Assembly (NCBI RefSeq): GCF_004197395.1
Contig: NZ_SELS01000043.1
Location: 1-64,000 of the forward strand
Length of the DNA: 64,000 bases
Source: Paraburkholderia sp. UYCP14C
GTDB lineage: Bacteria; Pseudomonadota; Gammaproteobacteria; Burkholderiales; Burkholderiaceae
Reading direction: 5' to 3'
A program made the position numbers and the translations under genes. Under the pieces are notes generated by a model, which searched no databases, had not been told where the DNA came from, and saw nothing but the letters and a program-made list of their open reading frames with translations. This document shows positions 56,802 through 64,000 of the stretch, piece by piece (positions within the stretch are counted from its first letter, which is position 1; each line of letters begins with the position of its first letter).

Positions 56802-57113
56802 AGCGCACTCTCCCGAACAGGAGTCATGGCTGGGCCCGGCTATCGATGGCCTTCCGGGTGTTCGAGCGGCATGTCGCGGGTTGAAACCGGCAGACATCCA
56901 CCTAGTTAAAACGACCGTGTGACGTGACTTTGTGAATCAGCTTAGGACGTAACTTGCCAAAAAGATACGCAATGCTCGTTAACCGTATGACGCGTTAAGG
57001 ACTCCCGGACAGTTGTGACGCAAAGCGCGTGCTATCGTTAATAGAGAGCGCAGGCAGCGCGAATGTGGTGCACGAATGCCTGAACTCTGTCCGGTACAAA
57101 CAGGATATAAAAG

Positions 57114-59150
57114 ATGTGGCGACGATTCCTGCTGGTGTGCATGGTTGGGGCAATCCAGGCGCAGTGGGACAGTGCCGGTGCCGCGACGCAACGTGAGAGC
57201 ATCGAGCCGAGCGCGGCTTGGGTGACGAGTAATCCGGGGCAGCCGGCGGACAGCGCTTTGCTCCTTTCACCGTTGGCTTCGTCACGCGCCGACACCCATT
57301 CGCGGCGTGTCGCACTCGTGATCGGAAATGGCGAATACGGCGACGCCGCGAACCCGATCCGCGTTAACGCGCCGCGCGACGCCGAATCGATCGGCGCGGC
57401 CCTGCGTGCGCGCGGATTCGAAGTCGTCCTGCGCACGAATGCTACGCCGCCGCAAATGCGAGCGGAGATCGACGAATTTCAACGACGTTTGCAAACAGGC
57501 GATGTCGGACTGTTCTATTTCGCCGGCCACGGCATGCAGATCGGTGCACAAACGCTGCTTCTGCCGGCGGGACTGAATGCACGAGCCGACGCGCGCGCGC
57601 CGGTGTCGCTACTGAATGACGGCATCGATCTGAATAGCGTTTTGCAGGCGATGCAATCGGCTCGCGCGGGCCGGATCAATCTGGTGATTCTCGATACCTG
57701 TCTCGACAATCCATTTACGCCCGCCGCGATTGCGATCGATCAACCGAATACCGCTGCCAACACCGTGATTGCCTATGCAACAGCACCGGGCGGTTTCGCG
57801 GCGGACGGTCCGCGGCATGGCGTCTATACCGGTGCGTTGCTGCAAGCGCTCGATGATGCCGACGCATCGTCCCGATCGCTCGCCGCGTTGTTCCAACATA
57901 TTGCCGCTGAGGTGCGCACCGCCACACGCGGAACGCAGCAACCGTGGCTCTCGGTTGCGCACTCTTCGATTTCCACGAGTGGCGAAGCCGCCATCGCGTC
58001 GTCGAATACGTCAGACGATCGCGCCTTCACGCCGCGCAGTCGCGGCATCATGCCCAAGGAAAGCGGCGAACAATATGAAATCACGTTCTGGGACTCGATC
58101 AAGGACAGCAACTACCCGGCCGATTACGAGGCGTATCTGAAGGCCTATCCGAATGGCCGCTTCGCCACACTCGCGCATGCGCGTATCGATCGATTGCGCG
58201 CGGCGGCATCGGCTCCCGCGGTGAGTGCCGCGCCGGCTGCGCCGCCAGCCGCGCCCGCGGCGCAGAGCAGTCATGCCGCGCCACCCGCGCCGCCGGCTCC
58301 GGCCGCGCATCCCGCGGCGCAAGCCAGTGCGGCCGCCCCGCCGCCGCGCCCCGCAGCCGCGCCAGCGCCAACGGCGCCCACCGTGGCCGCAGCAGCGCCA
58401 CTCGCGCAAAAGACCGTCGCCCATCCTCCGACGGCCGGTGAAATCCGCGACTGCCCGACCTGTCCGATCATGGTCGCGGTACCCGCCGGCATGTTCGCAA
58501 TGGGCAGCAATACCGACGACCCGTCGGAACGGCCCGTGCATCGCGTGAGCATTGGCGCGCCTTTCGCGATCGGCAAGTTCCCGGTGACGGTCGAGCAATG
58601 GAATGCGTGCGTCGCCGCCAACGCCTGCCAGAAGCTGACGCCGGAGAGCAATAGCAACAAGAGCGCACCCGCGCGCGATCTCAGCTGGGACGATGCGCAG
58701 CAGTACGTCAAATGGCTCGCCAAAACGACCGGAAAACCGTACCGTCTGCCGACCGAAGCCGAATGGGAATATGCGGATCGCGCCGGCACCACGACCGCGT
58801 ACTGGTGGGGCGAGCAGATGCGCAAGGGCAACGCCAATTGCAAGGACTGCGGCGACCCGTGGCACAAGGAAGGACCGGAAAACGTCGGCACGTTCGCCGC
58901 GAATCCGCTCGGCTTGTACGACATGAACGGCGGCGTCTGGGAATGGACCGCCGACTGCTGGCACAACACCTATCAGGGCGCGCCCGTCGACGGCCACGCG
59001 TGGGACTCGCCGGGCTGCGAGATGCGCGCGATTCGCGGCGGCTCATGGCGCGAAGGCGGCGACTACATGCTCAGCGCGACGCGCTTCAAGTACAGCGCGG
59101 GCGTGCGTCAATCGCAGAACGGCTTTCGCGTGGTCAAAGACCTGCACTGA
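57114..59150 (+). CDS. Caspase-like / SUMF (formylglycine-type) fusion protein
   Basis: This is a 678-residue protein. Signal peptide [16 protein letters not shown] is followed by a caspase-like p20 domain ([14 protein letters not shown] at 64; His139 in YFAGHGMQ; Cys196 in [11 protein letters not shown]), a linking helix ([20 protein letters not shown]), a Pro/Ala-rich linker (about 365-445) and a C-terminal SUMF/FGE-sulfatase domain ([60 protein letters not shown]). Caspase-like proteases cut after Arg/Lys or Asp. SUMF domains modify Cys or bind ligands in other systems. It is convergent with the kinase gene. The signal peptide places it in the periplasm, where exported cores pass. Confidence 0.92.
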   Translation: MWRRFLLVCMVGAIQAQWDSAGAATQRESIEPSAAWVTSNPGQPADSALLLSPLASSRADTHSRRVALVIGNGEYGDAANPIRVNAPRDAESIGAALRARGFEVVLRTNATPPQMRAEIDEFQRRLQTGDVGLFYFAGHGMQIGAQTLLLPAGLNARADARAPVSLLNDGIDLNSVLQAMQSARAGRINLVILDTCLDNPFTPAAIAIDQPNTAANTVIAYATAPGGFAADGPRHGVYTGALLQALDDADASSRSLAALFQHIAAEVRTATRGTQQPWLSVAHSSISTSGEAAIASSNTSDDRAFTPRSRGIMPKESGEQYEITFWDSIKDSNYPADYEAYLKAYPNGRFATLAHARIDRLRAAASAPAVSAAPAAPPAAPAAQSSHAAPPAPPAPAAHPAAQASAAAPPPRPAAAPAPTAPTVAAAAPLAQKTVAHPPTAGEIRDCPTCPIMVAVPAGMFAMGSNTDDPSERPVHRVSIGAPFAIGKFPVTVEQWNACVAANACQKLTPESNSNKSAPARDLSWDDAQQYVKWLAKTTGKPYRLPTEAEWEYADRAGTTTAYWWGEQMRKGNANCKDCGDPWHKEGPENVGTFAANPLGLYDMNGGVWEWTADCWHNTYQGAPVDGHAWDSPGCEMRAIRGGSWREGGDYMLSATRFKYSAGVRQSQNGFRVVKDLH

Positions 59151-59189
59151 GGGCCGTTCCGCTCCCGTTCCGGTCGGCTCTGCGACGGA

Positions 59190-61352
59190 TCACGGCTTGG
59201 CGGGTCGGGTCGTGATCGGCGCGAAGTCCGCCAACAGGCGATCCTGCCCGTATTGGCCGCCGATCTGCTTCAGCCGTGTTTCGAGCGCGCGCAGATAATC
59301 GGCGCGCGCTTCGCTTTCCGGGCGCAGCTTGTCGAACAGCGGCACCGGTGTGACCACCAGTACCACCATCTCCGAGCCGAACGGCTTCGATACGATCCAG
59401 TCGCCCGCAGCGCTGCCGATCGTGTACGGACCGCCGTTCGACTGCATCTGGTTGTCCGGCCACAGATGACTGGGCACCATATGCACCACGTGGCCGTCTA
59501 GCTGGTAGTAGTCAACGGTCGCATAGGAATCGAACGGGGGCGCTTTCAGGTCGACCACCAGCGAGTCGTTCTCGGTCAGCAAACCGCTTGGCGGACGCAT
59601 CTGCAGCGACGTCACGTGCCCCGCCTGCCAGTTGCGCACCATGTAGGGCGAGAGCGTTTTGACGACGTCGCATTTGTCGTCGGCGAGCGGCCGCACGTCG
59701 AGCGAAACCGTGTCGACGCCGGGCAGCGCCGCCAACGTCTCCTTCAGACGCGCGGAACCGTACCGCTGAGACACGAAGCCGCGTACCGTCAATGCGTGGT
59801 CCTGCACCGCGCCCGACAAAGCCGAACACGGCACCTGGGCAAGCGCGGGCGTGATCGCGGCGAGTGTCAACGCGGGCTTCGGCGCGGGAGCGGCTACAGG
59901 CGCCGGCGGCGACGCAACCTGCGGTGCCGGGGTTGGGGTTACTGCCGCGCCACCGGGTGCAGTGCTTGCTATATTCGCGCCGGCCGAAGACGCGACCGCG
60001 GACGCCCCGCCCGCCCGATCGACCTGATCGCCCTGCGATCCCGACGCCTCGGATTCTTGCTGACGGCCGGGCCCCGATCGAAAAGCGAACACGCCCACCG
60101 TGACCGCGCACACGACAGCGAGACCCGCAAGCCCAGCCCACGCGAGCGTTCCGGACTTCTCGGCGCGCGCTTCATTGTCGAACTCGGCGATAAAGCGCAC
60201 CACGCTCGGCATCCGCGCATTGCGATCGAACGACAACGCGGCGCGCAACGCGCGCCATTGCCGCGTATCGAGATTCGGCGGCCGCTGCGGCTTGAAATCG
60301 GCATTGCGCGCCTGGGTGGCCGACAGGCGATCGAACGGATGATGTCCGGTCAGCAACTCGTAGGTGATGCAGCCAAGCGCGTAGATATCGTCGCGCGGAT
60401 CCGGCTCGCGATGCTCGATCATCTCCGGGCTTGCATAGGCCGGCGTCAACGCGCCGAGACTGCCGGGATCGAACACCGTCGCGTCGCTCTCCTCTTCCGG
60501 CCGCTGGAAGACGCGCGCGATGCCGAAGTCGATCACTTTCACTTCGGCATTCGTGGTCAGAAACACGTTTGCGGGTTTGAAGTCGCAATGGACGAAGCCG
60601 CGTTCGTGCGCGTACGCGAGCGCCGCGCACATGCCGCGCACGATCGGCAGCGCGGCCCGGACCGGCATGCCCTGATAGCCGGGCGTGCGCAGCAGCTGGC
60701 TCAAGGGTTTGCCGCTCAGGTACTCCATCGTCAGATAGACGATCGGTCCGTCGCGGTCGAAATCGTAGACGGTGATGATGTTGCGATGCGCGAGTACCTG
60801 CGCCTTGCGTGCCTCGCGCTGTAACGCGACCAGCGAATTCGGATTGCCGCGGAACTGGACGTTCAGCACCTTGATCGCGAGATAGGGCTTGCGATCCGAC
60901 GCTTCGAGCTTGCGCAGATCGAGCGCCTTGTACACGGTGCCCATGCCGCCCACGCCGAGGCACTCCTCGAGCACGAAGCGGTTATTCAGCGTATCGCCGA
61001 TGCCTTTGATGGTCTCGGGTGCGGCGCTTCCGGCAGTGCCCGCGGTGCCCGCACTCCCGAGACTTCCCGCGCTCGACGAACGCAGCGACGGTAGATCGAC
61101 CGTGGTCTGGATGCCGGTTTCCTCGCCGCCCGCCGCGACGTTCGATACGCGTAGCAGCTCGATGCGCCTGCGCACTTCCAGATAGAGATCGTCGGGCAAC
61201 GGCGACCGGCTATGCGTGGCGTACAGCATCTCCAGCAGCCGCGTCGGACCGAGCTGCTCGGTCGCCAACGCGCTGTCGAGCCGAGCGACGAACTCGTCAC
61301 GCGACAGCTCGCCGCTCTGGAAGTCGAGAATCACACGCGCAAGGCTAGCCAT
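59190..61352 (-). CDS. Transmembrane Ser/Thr protein kinase with DUF4384-like periplasmic domain
   Basis: This is a 720-residue protein. An N-terminal helical region (1-110) is followed by the kinase domain at about 120-395: glycine loop LGVGGMGTVYKA, Lys161 in AIKVLN, catalytic VHCDFKPANVFL (Asp257; HCD in place of HRD), DFGIAR at 275, ASPEMIEHREPDPRDDIYAL. The membrane helix is at about 402-424 (LAWAGLAGLAVVCAVTVGVF), then a Pro/Ala linker and a 230-residue periplasmic domain ending in a DUF4384-like part (YTIGSAAGDWIVSKPFGSEM). HCD kinases of this kind occur with type VI secretion. Its natural counterparts here are the PP2C (43287) and FHA (50704) proteins. ATG 61352 is chosen over 61406. 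Confidence 0.92.
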   Translation of the reverse strand: MASLARVILDFQSGELSRDEFVARLDSALATEQLGPTRLLEMLYATHSRSPLPDDLYLEVRRRIELLRVSNVAAGGEETGIQTTVDLPSLRSSSAGSLGSAGTAGTAGSAAPETIKGIGDTLNNRFVLEECLGVGGMGTVYKALDLRKLEASDRKPYLAIKVLNVQFRGNPNSLVALQREARKAQVLAHRNIITVYDFDRDGPIVYLTMEYLSGKPLSQLLRTPGYQGMPVRAALPIVRGMCAALAYAHERGFVHCDFKPANVFLTTNAEVKVIDFGIARVFQRPEEESDATVFDPGSLGALTPAYASPEMIEHREPDPRDDIYALGCITYELLTGHHPFDRLSATQARNADFKPQRPPNLDTRQWRALRAALSFDRNARMPSVVRFIAEFDNEARAEKSGTLAWAGLAGLAVVCAVTVGVFAFRSGPGRQQESEASGSQGDQVDRAGGASAVASSAGANIASTAPGGAAVTPTPAPQVASPPAPVAAPAPKPALTLAAITPALAQVPCSALSGAVQDHALTVRGFVSQRYGSARLKETLAALPGVDTVSLDVRPLADDKCDVVKTLSPYMVRNWQAGHVTSLQMRPPSGLLTENDSLVVDLKAPPFDSYATVDYYQLDGHVVHMVPSHLWPDNQMQSNGGPYTIGSAAGDWIVSKPFGSEMVVLVVTPVPLFDKLRPESEARADYLRALETRLKQIGGQYGQDRLLADFAPITTRPAKP

Positions 61353-61785
61353 TTGTGCGAAGCACCGCCGTTGCCGCTGGACCGTGTCGCATGCGACCGA
61401 CGCCACGCGGGTCGATAGAAAACCTGTCGTATCCAGTTACATGTGCCGTTTCGATACTAGCTCCCGGTCCGCGCTTACGCAAACCCGACAAACCACGCAT
61501 GAGCCACGCGCCACCCCGCATCCTCGGCCGCGCGATGTCGTGCGAGATCCAACAGCGCACGCCGCAATGTCGGTCTGCCGCCACCGCTCGGCGCGCCGCA
61601 ACGCGCGTGGAGCTGCCGGGCACAGTGACCGACCCACGCGCAAACTCCTTATGCGACAAGGGTTCACCGATATCTTCAGGATCCTTGACTAAAACTGGCA
61701 CAGCCTGTGCGTTAGTGATGTCCGAGCAGACGAATTGCTCGAAACCACTCGCAACACTGCGAACACTTCTTTCAGGAGACTCACC
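61353..61785. promoter_or_regulatory. Divergent region between kinase and precursor P3
   Basis: This 433 bp stretch has no convincing gene. It holds the P3 sigma-54 promoter at 61696-61711 and must hold the kinase promoter on the other strand, for which no sigma-54 match was found. Confidence 0.5.
61696..61711 (+). promoter_or_regulatory. Sigma-54 promoter of precursor P3 (TGGCACAGCCTGTGCG)
   Basis: It has a perfect -24 element TGGCAC and the invariant GC 10 bp after GG; the -12 element is GTGC instead of TTGC. It lies 74 bp before the P3 start. Confidence 0.7.
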
Positions 61786-62055
61786 ATGAAAACGCTGATG
61801 ATCAAAGACCTGTCCGTCACCGAACAACTCGACAGCAAGGCCATGAAAGCCGTACGCGGCGGATATGGCCCGAGCCAGTACTACAGCTTCGCTCCGGTGT
61901 ATGCGCCGACCAGCGTCAAGAACAGCACCACCACGCAACTGATCAGCAACGAACTGAACTTCCAGAACGCCAACGGCAACAACGTTGCGTTCTCCGAAGG
62001 CATCAACTCCAACCTCAACCCGTATATCGTGTCGAGCAACTCCAACGGCCACTAA
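61786..62055 (+). CDS. Double-glycine leader peptide precursor P3
   Basis: This 89-residue precursor has leader MKTLMIKDLSVTEQLDSKAM then KAVRGG, with GG at 25-26, and a 63-residue core beginning YGPSQYYSFAPVYAPTS with TTTQLI, NANGNN, NPYIVSSNSNGH. Leader and core are closely related to P2 (55280), 6 kb away on the other strand. The core is Asn, Ser and Tyr rich without Cys. AGGAG precedes the ATG. It is the first of four precursors in a row on the plus strand. Confidence 0.9.
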   Translation: MKTLMIKDLSVTEQLDSKAMKAVRGGYGPSQYYSFAPVYAPTSVKNSTTTQLISNELNFQNANGNNVAFSEGINSNLNPYIVSSNSNGH

Positions 62056-62063
62056 TGCATAGC

Positions 62064-62100
62064 GCGGCGAGGCGCCCGCTAGCGCAGGCCGCTTCGCCGC
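62064..62100. terminator. GC-rich hairpin between P3 and P4
   Basis: GCGGCGA and TCGCCGC flank a 23-base partly self-complementary loop. There is no T run, so it may act as a processing or stability element. Confidence 0.35.
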
Positions 62101-62143
62101 ATGCCATTCATGTCCGCTTTCCGTACTTTTAAGGAGAAACGCC

Positions 62144-62425
62144 ATGTCATCCCTCATGATTCGCGATCTGTCCGGCACGCGCGAACTCGACCGCCGGGCG
62201 ATGTCCGGGATCGCCGGCGGCACCGGTAGCAACGTTCCCGTGCCTTCCGGCCTTCCCGGCTTCGCCAACGTCAACGTCAACGTCAACGTCGAACAGAATC
62301 TGGCTCAGCAGCAGATCGTCAACGTCGCAGCGCTCAACAACATCGGGTCGATCGGCCCCGGCGTCGTGTTGCCGAAGCTGGACATCGCCCCCATTCTGGC
62401 GGGCGCCAACTACTCCGCCGTGTAA
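62144..62425 (+). CDS. Double-glycine leader peptide precursor P4
   Basis: This 93-residue precursor has leader MSSLMIRDLSGTRELDRRAM then SGIAGG, with GG at 25-26, and a 67-residue core (TGSNVPVPSGLPGFAN, then NVNVNVNVEQN, ending ILAGANYSAV). The core differs from P1-P3: hydrophobic, Asn/Val-rich, with a repeated Asn-Val unit encoded by a CAACGT hexamer repeat. AAGGAG precedes the ATG. No separate sigma-54 site is seen, so it is probably co-transcribed with P3. Confidence 0.88.
   Translation: MSSLMIRDLSGTRELDRRAMSGIAGGTGSNVPVPSGLPGFANVNVNVNVEQNLAQQQIVNVAALNNIGSIGPGVVLPKLDIAPILAGANYSAV
62266..62289 (+). repeat. CAACGT hexamer repeat, four copies, inside P4
   Basis: Four perfect copies of CAACGT encode Asn-Val units in the P4 core. 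Changes in copy number would keep the frame and alter core length. Confidence 0.85.
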
Positions 62426-62567
62426 GCCGGGGCAGCAGCGGGGGACCGGGGGTTCCTTCACTGCCGCGGCAACATCACGGCCATGCGCGCCGCGAACGGA
62501 TTTCCTATACTTATAGTGCGTTGAGACCTCAGTACAACGAACGACGCATCGAACACATTCCAGGCAG

Positions 62568-62609
62568 GGCGGCCGGAACCCGATCGGGTCTGGCCGCCTG
62601 AGCGTTTTT
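62568..62609 (+). terminator. Compound hairpin between P4 and P5
   Basis: The outer stem GGCGGCC/GGCCGCC encloses an inner stem ACCCGATCGGGT. A T5 run starts 6 bases after the stem, and the P5 ribosome binding site GGAG follows at once. It may be a terminator for P3-P4 or a leader attenuator of P5. Confidence 0.5.
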
Positions 62610-62620
62610 CCGGAGCCGTC

Positions 62621-62839
62621 ATGGCCAAGCTGAGCATCAAGGATCTGACCGAAAGCGTCGCACTGGACCGCGAGGCGATGGCCGCGATCATCGGCGGCGC
62701 CCGCGTGGGCGCGCGCTCGAGTCTCGCCGCGCCGCTGGTGCCGGCCGCGACGCGCGTCGTCGAATACCCGCCGGGCTTTCCAGCCGCGCATCTGCGTATC
62801 GCGGAAGCAGCCACGCCGCGCAAACGGCAACGCCGCTAG
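62621..62839 (+). CDS. Double-glycine leader peptide precursor P5 (short basic core)
   Basis: This 72-residue precursor has leader MAKLSIKDLTESVALDREAM then AAIIGG, with GG at 25-26. The 46-residue core (ARVGARSSLAAPLVPAA, ending AATPRKRQRR) is short and strongly basic at its end, unlike the Asn-rich cores. CGGAG precedes the ATG. It is preceded by a compound hairpin and followed by a strong terminator, so it may be a separate unit with its own control. Confidence 0.8.
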   Translation: MAKLSIKDLTESVALDREAMAAIIGGARVGARSSLAAPLVPAATRVVEYPPGFPAAHLRIAEAATPRKRQRR

Positions 62840-62866
62840 CACCGCGTCGCGGAGCGTTTCGCCATC

Positions 62867-62900
62867 ACGGCACGCGCAAATAGAGCGTGCCGTTTCTGTT
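62867..62900 (+). terminator. Intrinsic terminator after P5
   Basis: ACGGCACGC pairs with GCGTGCCGT around a 9-base loop, followed by TTTCTGTTT. Confidence 0.75.
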
Positions 62901-63114
62901 TGCGCTTCCGATCGGGTGTTGCTCGCCTGAATCCGCCACGCACGACGCTGCGCCGCGCCCCAACCAATCGCGTGCGACTCGTGGGACGCGCGCGAACACG
63001 TCGACTGGCGAGCGCGATCGTGTCCGCCGCGATTCAACGCGGCAATTGCACGGATCCTTGCCAGGCTTCGCATCGCGGCCCCCGCTCCATTTTTCGGCTC
63101 ACGTTCCCTCACAT

Positions 63115-63130
63115 TGGCATAGGCCTTGCA
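63115..63130 (+). promoter_or_regulatory. Sigma-54 promoter of precursor P6 (TGGCATAGGCCTTGCA)
   Basis: This is a full match to both the -24 (TGGCAT) and -12 (TTGCA) elements, with GG and GC 10 bp apart. It lies 55 bp before the P6 start codon. Confidence 0.82.
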
Positions 63131-63185
63131 GAAATCGAGGCGGGCGGCGCACTGTGCTCGCCTTTCCACGTCAAGGAGAAATGCC

Positions 63186-63392
63186 ATGAAAGCCACTGTG
63201 ATCATCAAGGACCTTGCGCCCGGCGCGGGCGACCCATCCGACGAGAAAACGCTGAGCGCCGAACAGATGAAGACGCTGCGCGGCGGCCGCTCGGTCGTCG
63301 TCACGGTGGACGGTGGCGGCAAGGGTACGGTCGACGATTTTGATATCAACACCGCGATCTTCGAAGGCCGCATCAGCGGAACTTACCTATAG
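63186..63392 (+). CDS. Double-glycine leader peptide precursor P6 (divergent leader)
   Basis: This 68-residue precursor starts MKATVIIKDLAPGAGD, and the leader ends LSAEQMKTLRGG with GG at residues 33-34, an 8-residue-longer leader than P1-P5 but the closest to the classic LSxxELxxIxGG consensus. The 34-residue core (RSVVVTVDGGGKGTVDD, then INTAIFEGRISGTYL) is the shortest, with Gly- and Asp-rich parts. AAGGAG precedes the ATG. It has its own perfect sigma-54 promoter and terminator. Confidence 0.85.
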   Translation: MKATVIIKDLAPGAGDPSDEKTLSAEQMKTLRGGRSVVVTVDGGGKGTVDDFDINTAIFEGRISGTYL

Positions 63393-63418
63393 GACGCGCG
63401 ACGTGTCCGCAATTGGAA

Positions 63419-63462
63419 AAACGGCACCCCTGCTCGAGTTTTGAGCGCGACGGGTGCCGTTT
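63419..63462. terminator. Terminator after P6
   Basis: AAACGGCACCC pairs with GGGTGCCGTTT. The loop contains a second small stem, GCTC/GAGC. Confidence 0.75.
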
Positions 63463-63620
63463 CAATTGACTCGCGAATCTCCGCACGCGGCGCGCGCCGC
63501 CCTTGTGATCCGATTAAAGGATCGGCCTTGGGCACGTGGTTTGCTCCCTAGGGATTACCCTGCGGCCTTGTGGCCAACTTAGATAAAGCAGGATTCTCTC
63601 AACCAGGCGGAGGTCACAAC

Positions 63621-63776
63621 ATGCTAGGAACCATTCTTCTCATCGTGCTGATTCTGCTGCTGATCGGCGCTTTTCCGGCGTGGCCACACAGCCGATCATG
63701 GGGCTATGGTCCGACCGGTGGACTCGGCATAGTACTGATCGTGATCATCGTTCTGCTGGTTACCGGCGTGATATAG
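63621..63776 (+). CDS. DUF3309-type small membrane protein
   Basis: This 51-residue protein begins MLGTILLIVLILLLIGAFPA, has the conserved WPHSRSWGYGPTGGLG middle and a second hydrophobic helix (IVLIVIIVLLVTGVI). This matches DUF3309 proteins, common in Burkholderiales and linked in general to stress responses, with no defined role. GGAGG precedes ATG 63621. Confidence 0.88.
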   Translation: MLGTILLIVLILLLIGAFPAWPHSRSWGYGPTGGLGIVLIVIIVLLVTGVI

Positions 63777-63881
63777 ACCACGCGTAGTGGCCTGGAACAC
63801 CAGGCGAGCCGCCATCTATCCGCGCGACGTCGCGCGCCGGTAGGTGGCGGCATCGCTTTTTCGACGTTGCCGGAGCACGCG

Positions 63882-64000
63882 ATGGAAAAGTTACTGGCCA
63901 ATCAGGTCGCGCTGATTACCGGTGCGAGTTCGGGAATCGGCTATGGCGTCGCCAAAGCGCTCGCGGATGCTGGCGCGGCGGTCGTGCTCAATTATCATTC
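63882..64000 (+). CDS. Short-chain dehydrogenase, N-terminal part (cut by window edge)
   Basis: The first 39 residues are visible: VALITGASSGIGYGVAKALA is the Rossmann TGxxxGxG motif of classical SDR enzymes, followed by DAGAAVVLNYHS as in glucose-1-dehydrogenase-like SDRs. CGGAG precedes ATG 63882. Cofactor preference and substrate lie beyond the window. Confidence 0.85.
   Translation, partial: MEKLLANQVALITGASSGIGYGVAKALADAGAAVVLNYH

Larger units (their letters stand above)
62840..63185. promoter_or_regulatory. Intergenic region between P5 and P6
   Basis: This 346 bp stretch begins with the P5 terminator (62867-62900) and ends with the P6 sigma-54 promoter (63115-63130). No gene is seen between them. 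Confidence 0.55.

Noticed and set aside
43287-61352. Type VI secretion cluster, suggested by the kinase, FHA and PP2C genes
   Set aside because: No Tss core gene (TssB/C, Hcp, VgrG, ClpV, TssM) is in the window; the partners are type I exporter parts.
61437-61667. Minus-strand small frame upstream of the kinase, considered as an extra precursor
   Set aside because: No GG leader, no ribosome binding site, and the composition is that of a shadow frame.
62144-62425. Lanthipeptide or lasso precursor identity for P1-P6
   Set aside because: Cores have almost no Cys, and no LanB/C/M, YcaO, radical SAM or lasso cyclase gene is present.

Overview
The window is 64 kb of high-GC DNA with Burkholderiales gene content. 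It carries a complete mhp 3-(3-hydroxyphenyl)propionate pathway, a monomeric isocitrate dehydrogenase, DUF4148 and DUF3309 proteins, TctDE-type two-component systems and a Gram-negative trimeric porin. A Paraburkholderia-like chromosome is the best guess from gene content alone. No rRNA, tRNA, CRISPR array or insertion sequence was seen.

Layout. 1-3.3 kb: the end of a LysR regulator, a small unknown gene and icd. 3.6-8.7 kb: a sugar-acid cluster (SDR, MFS importer, glucarate-dehydratase-like enzyme, LacI regulator) with three copies of one palindromic operator. 8.7-17.8 kb: mhpA-B-D-F-E-T-C divergent from mhpR, with a GTGCAT palindrome between them. 17.9-28.1 kb: a small Ser/Thr-rich protein behind two PmrA-like boxes, a porin, two paralogous two-component systems, an orphan solute-binding protein, and a divergent ABC importer whose own binding protein is a paralogue of the orphan. 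28.3-42.5 kb: accessory and metabolic genes, including a TPR protein, a GH108 lysozyme plus holin-like pair, a phosphoesterase, a squalene/phytoene synthase, MarR, a truncated tannase, a KaiC-like ATPase with a receiver protein, TehA, an AmpR/GcvA-like LysR and an LRAT-domain protein.

42.9-63.4 kb is the most interesting part: what looks like a dedicated peptide-secretion system. Six small precursors (P1-P6 here, at 42994, 55561, 61786, 62144, 62621 and 63186) share a leader ending in a double glycine, which falls at residues 25-26 in five of them. Four have near-perfect sigma-54 -24/-12 promoters about 45-65 bp upstream. Between them lie a type I secretion apparatus (a C39-peptidase ABC transporter with two cyclic-nucleotide-binding domains, HlyD adaptor, TolC/NodT outer-membrane protein), a cytosolic PpiC-type isomerase, a sigma-54 activator without a receiver domain, and a complete phospho-Ser/Thr signalling set: membrane kinase, PP2C phosphatase and a membrane protein with two FHA domains. 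A caspase-like/SUMF fusion and two DUF4399 periplasmic proteins complete the locus.

The inferred working model is that sigma-54 and the local activator switch on the precursors. The C39 domain cuts after GG during export, and the channel may be gated by cyclic nucleotide and by a kinase/phosphatase/FHA switch like the one that controls some type VI secretion systems. Functions rest on motifs read by eye; no database search was possible.
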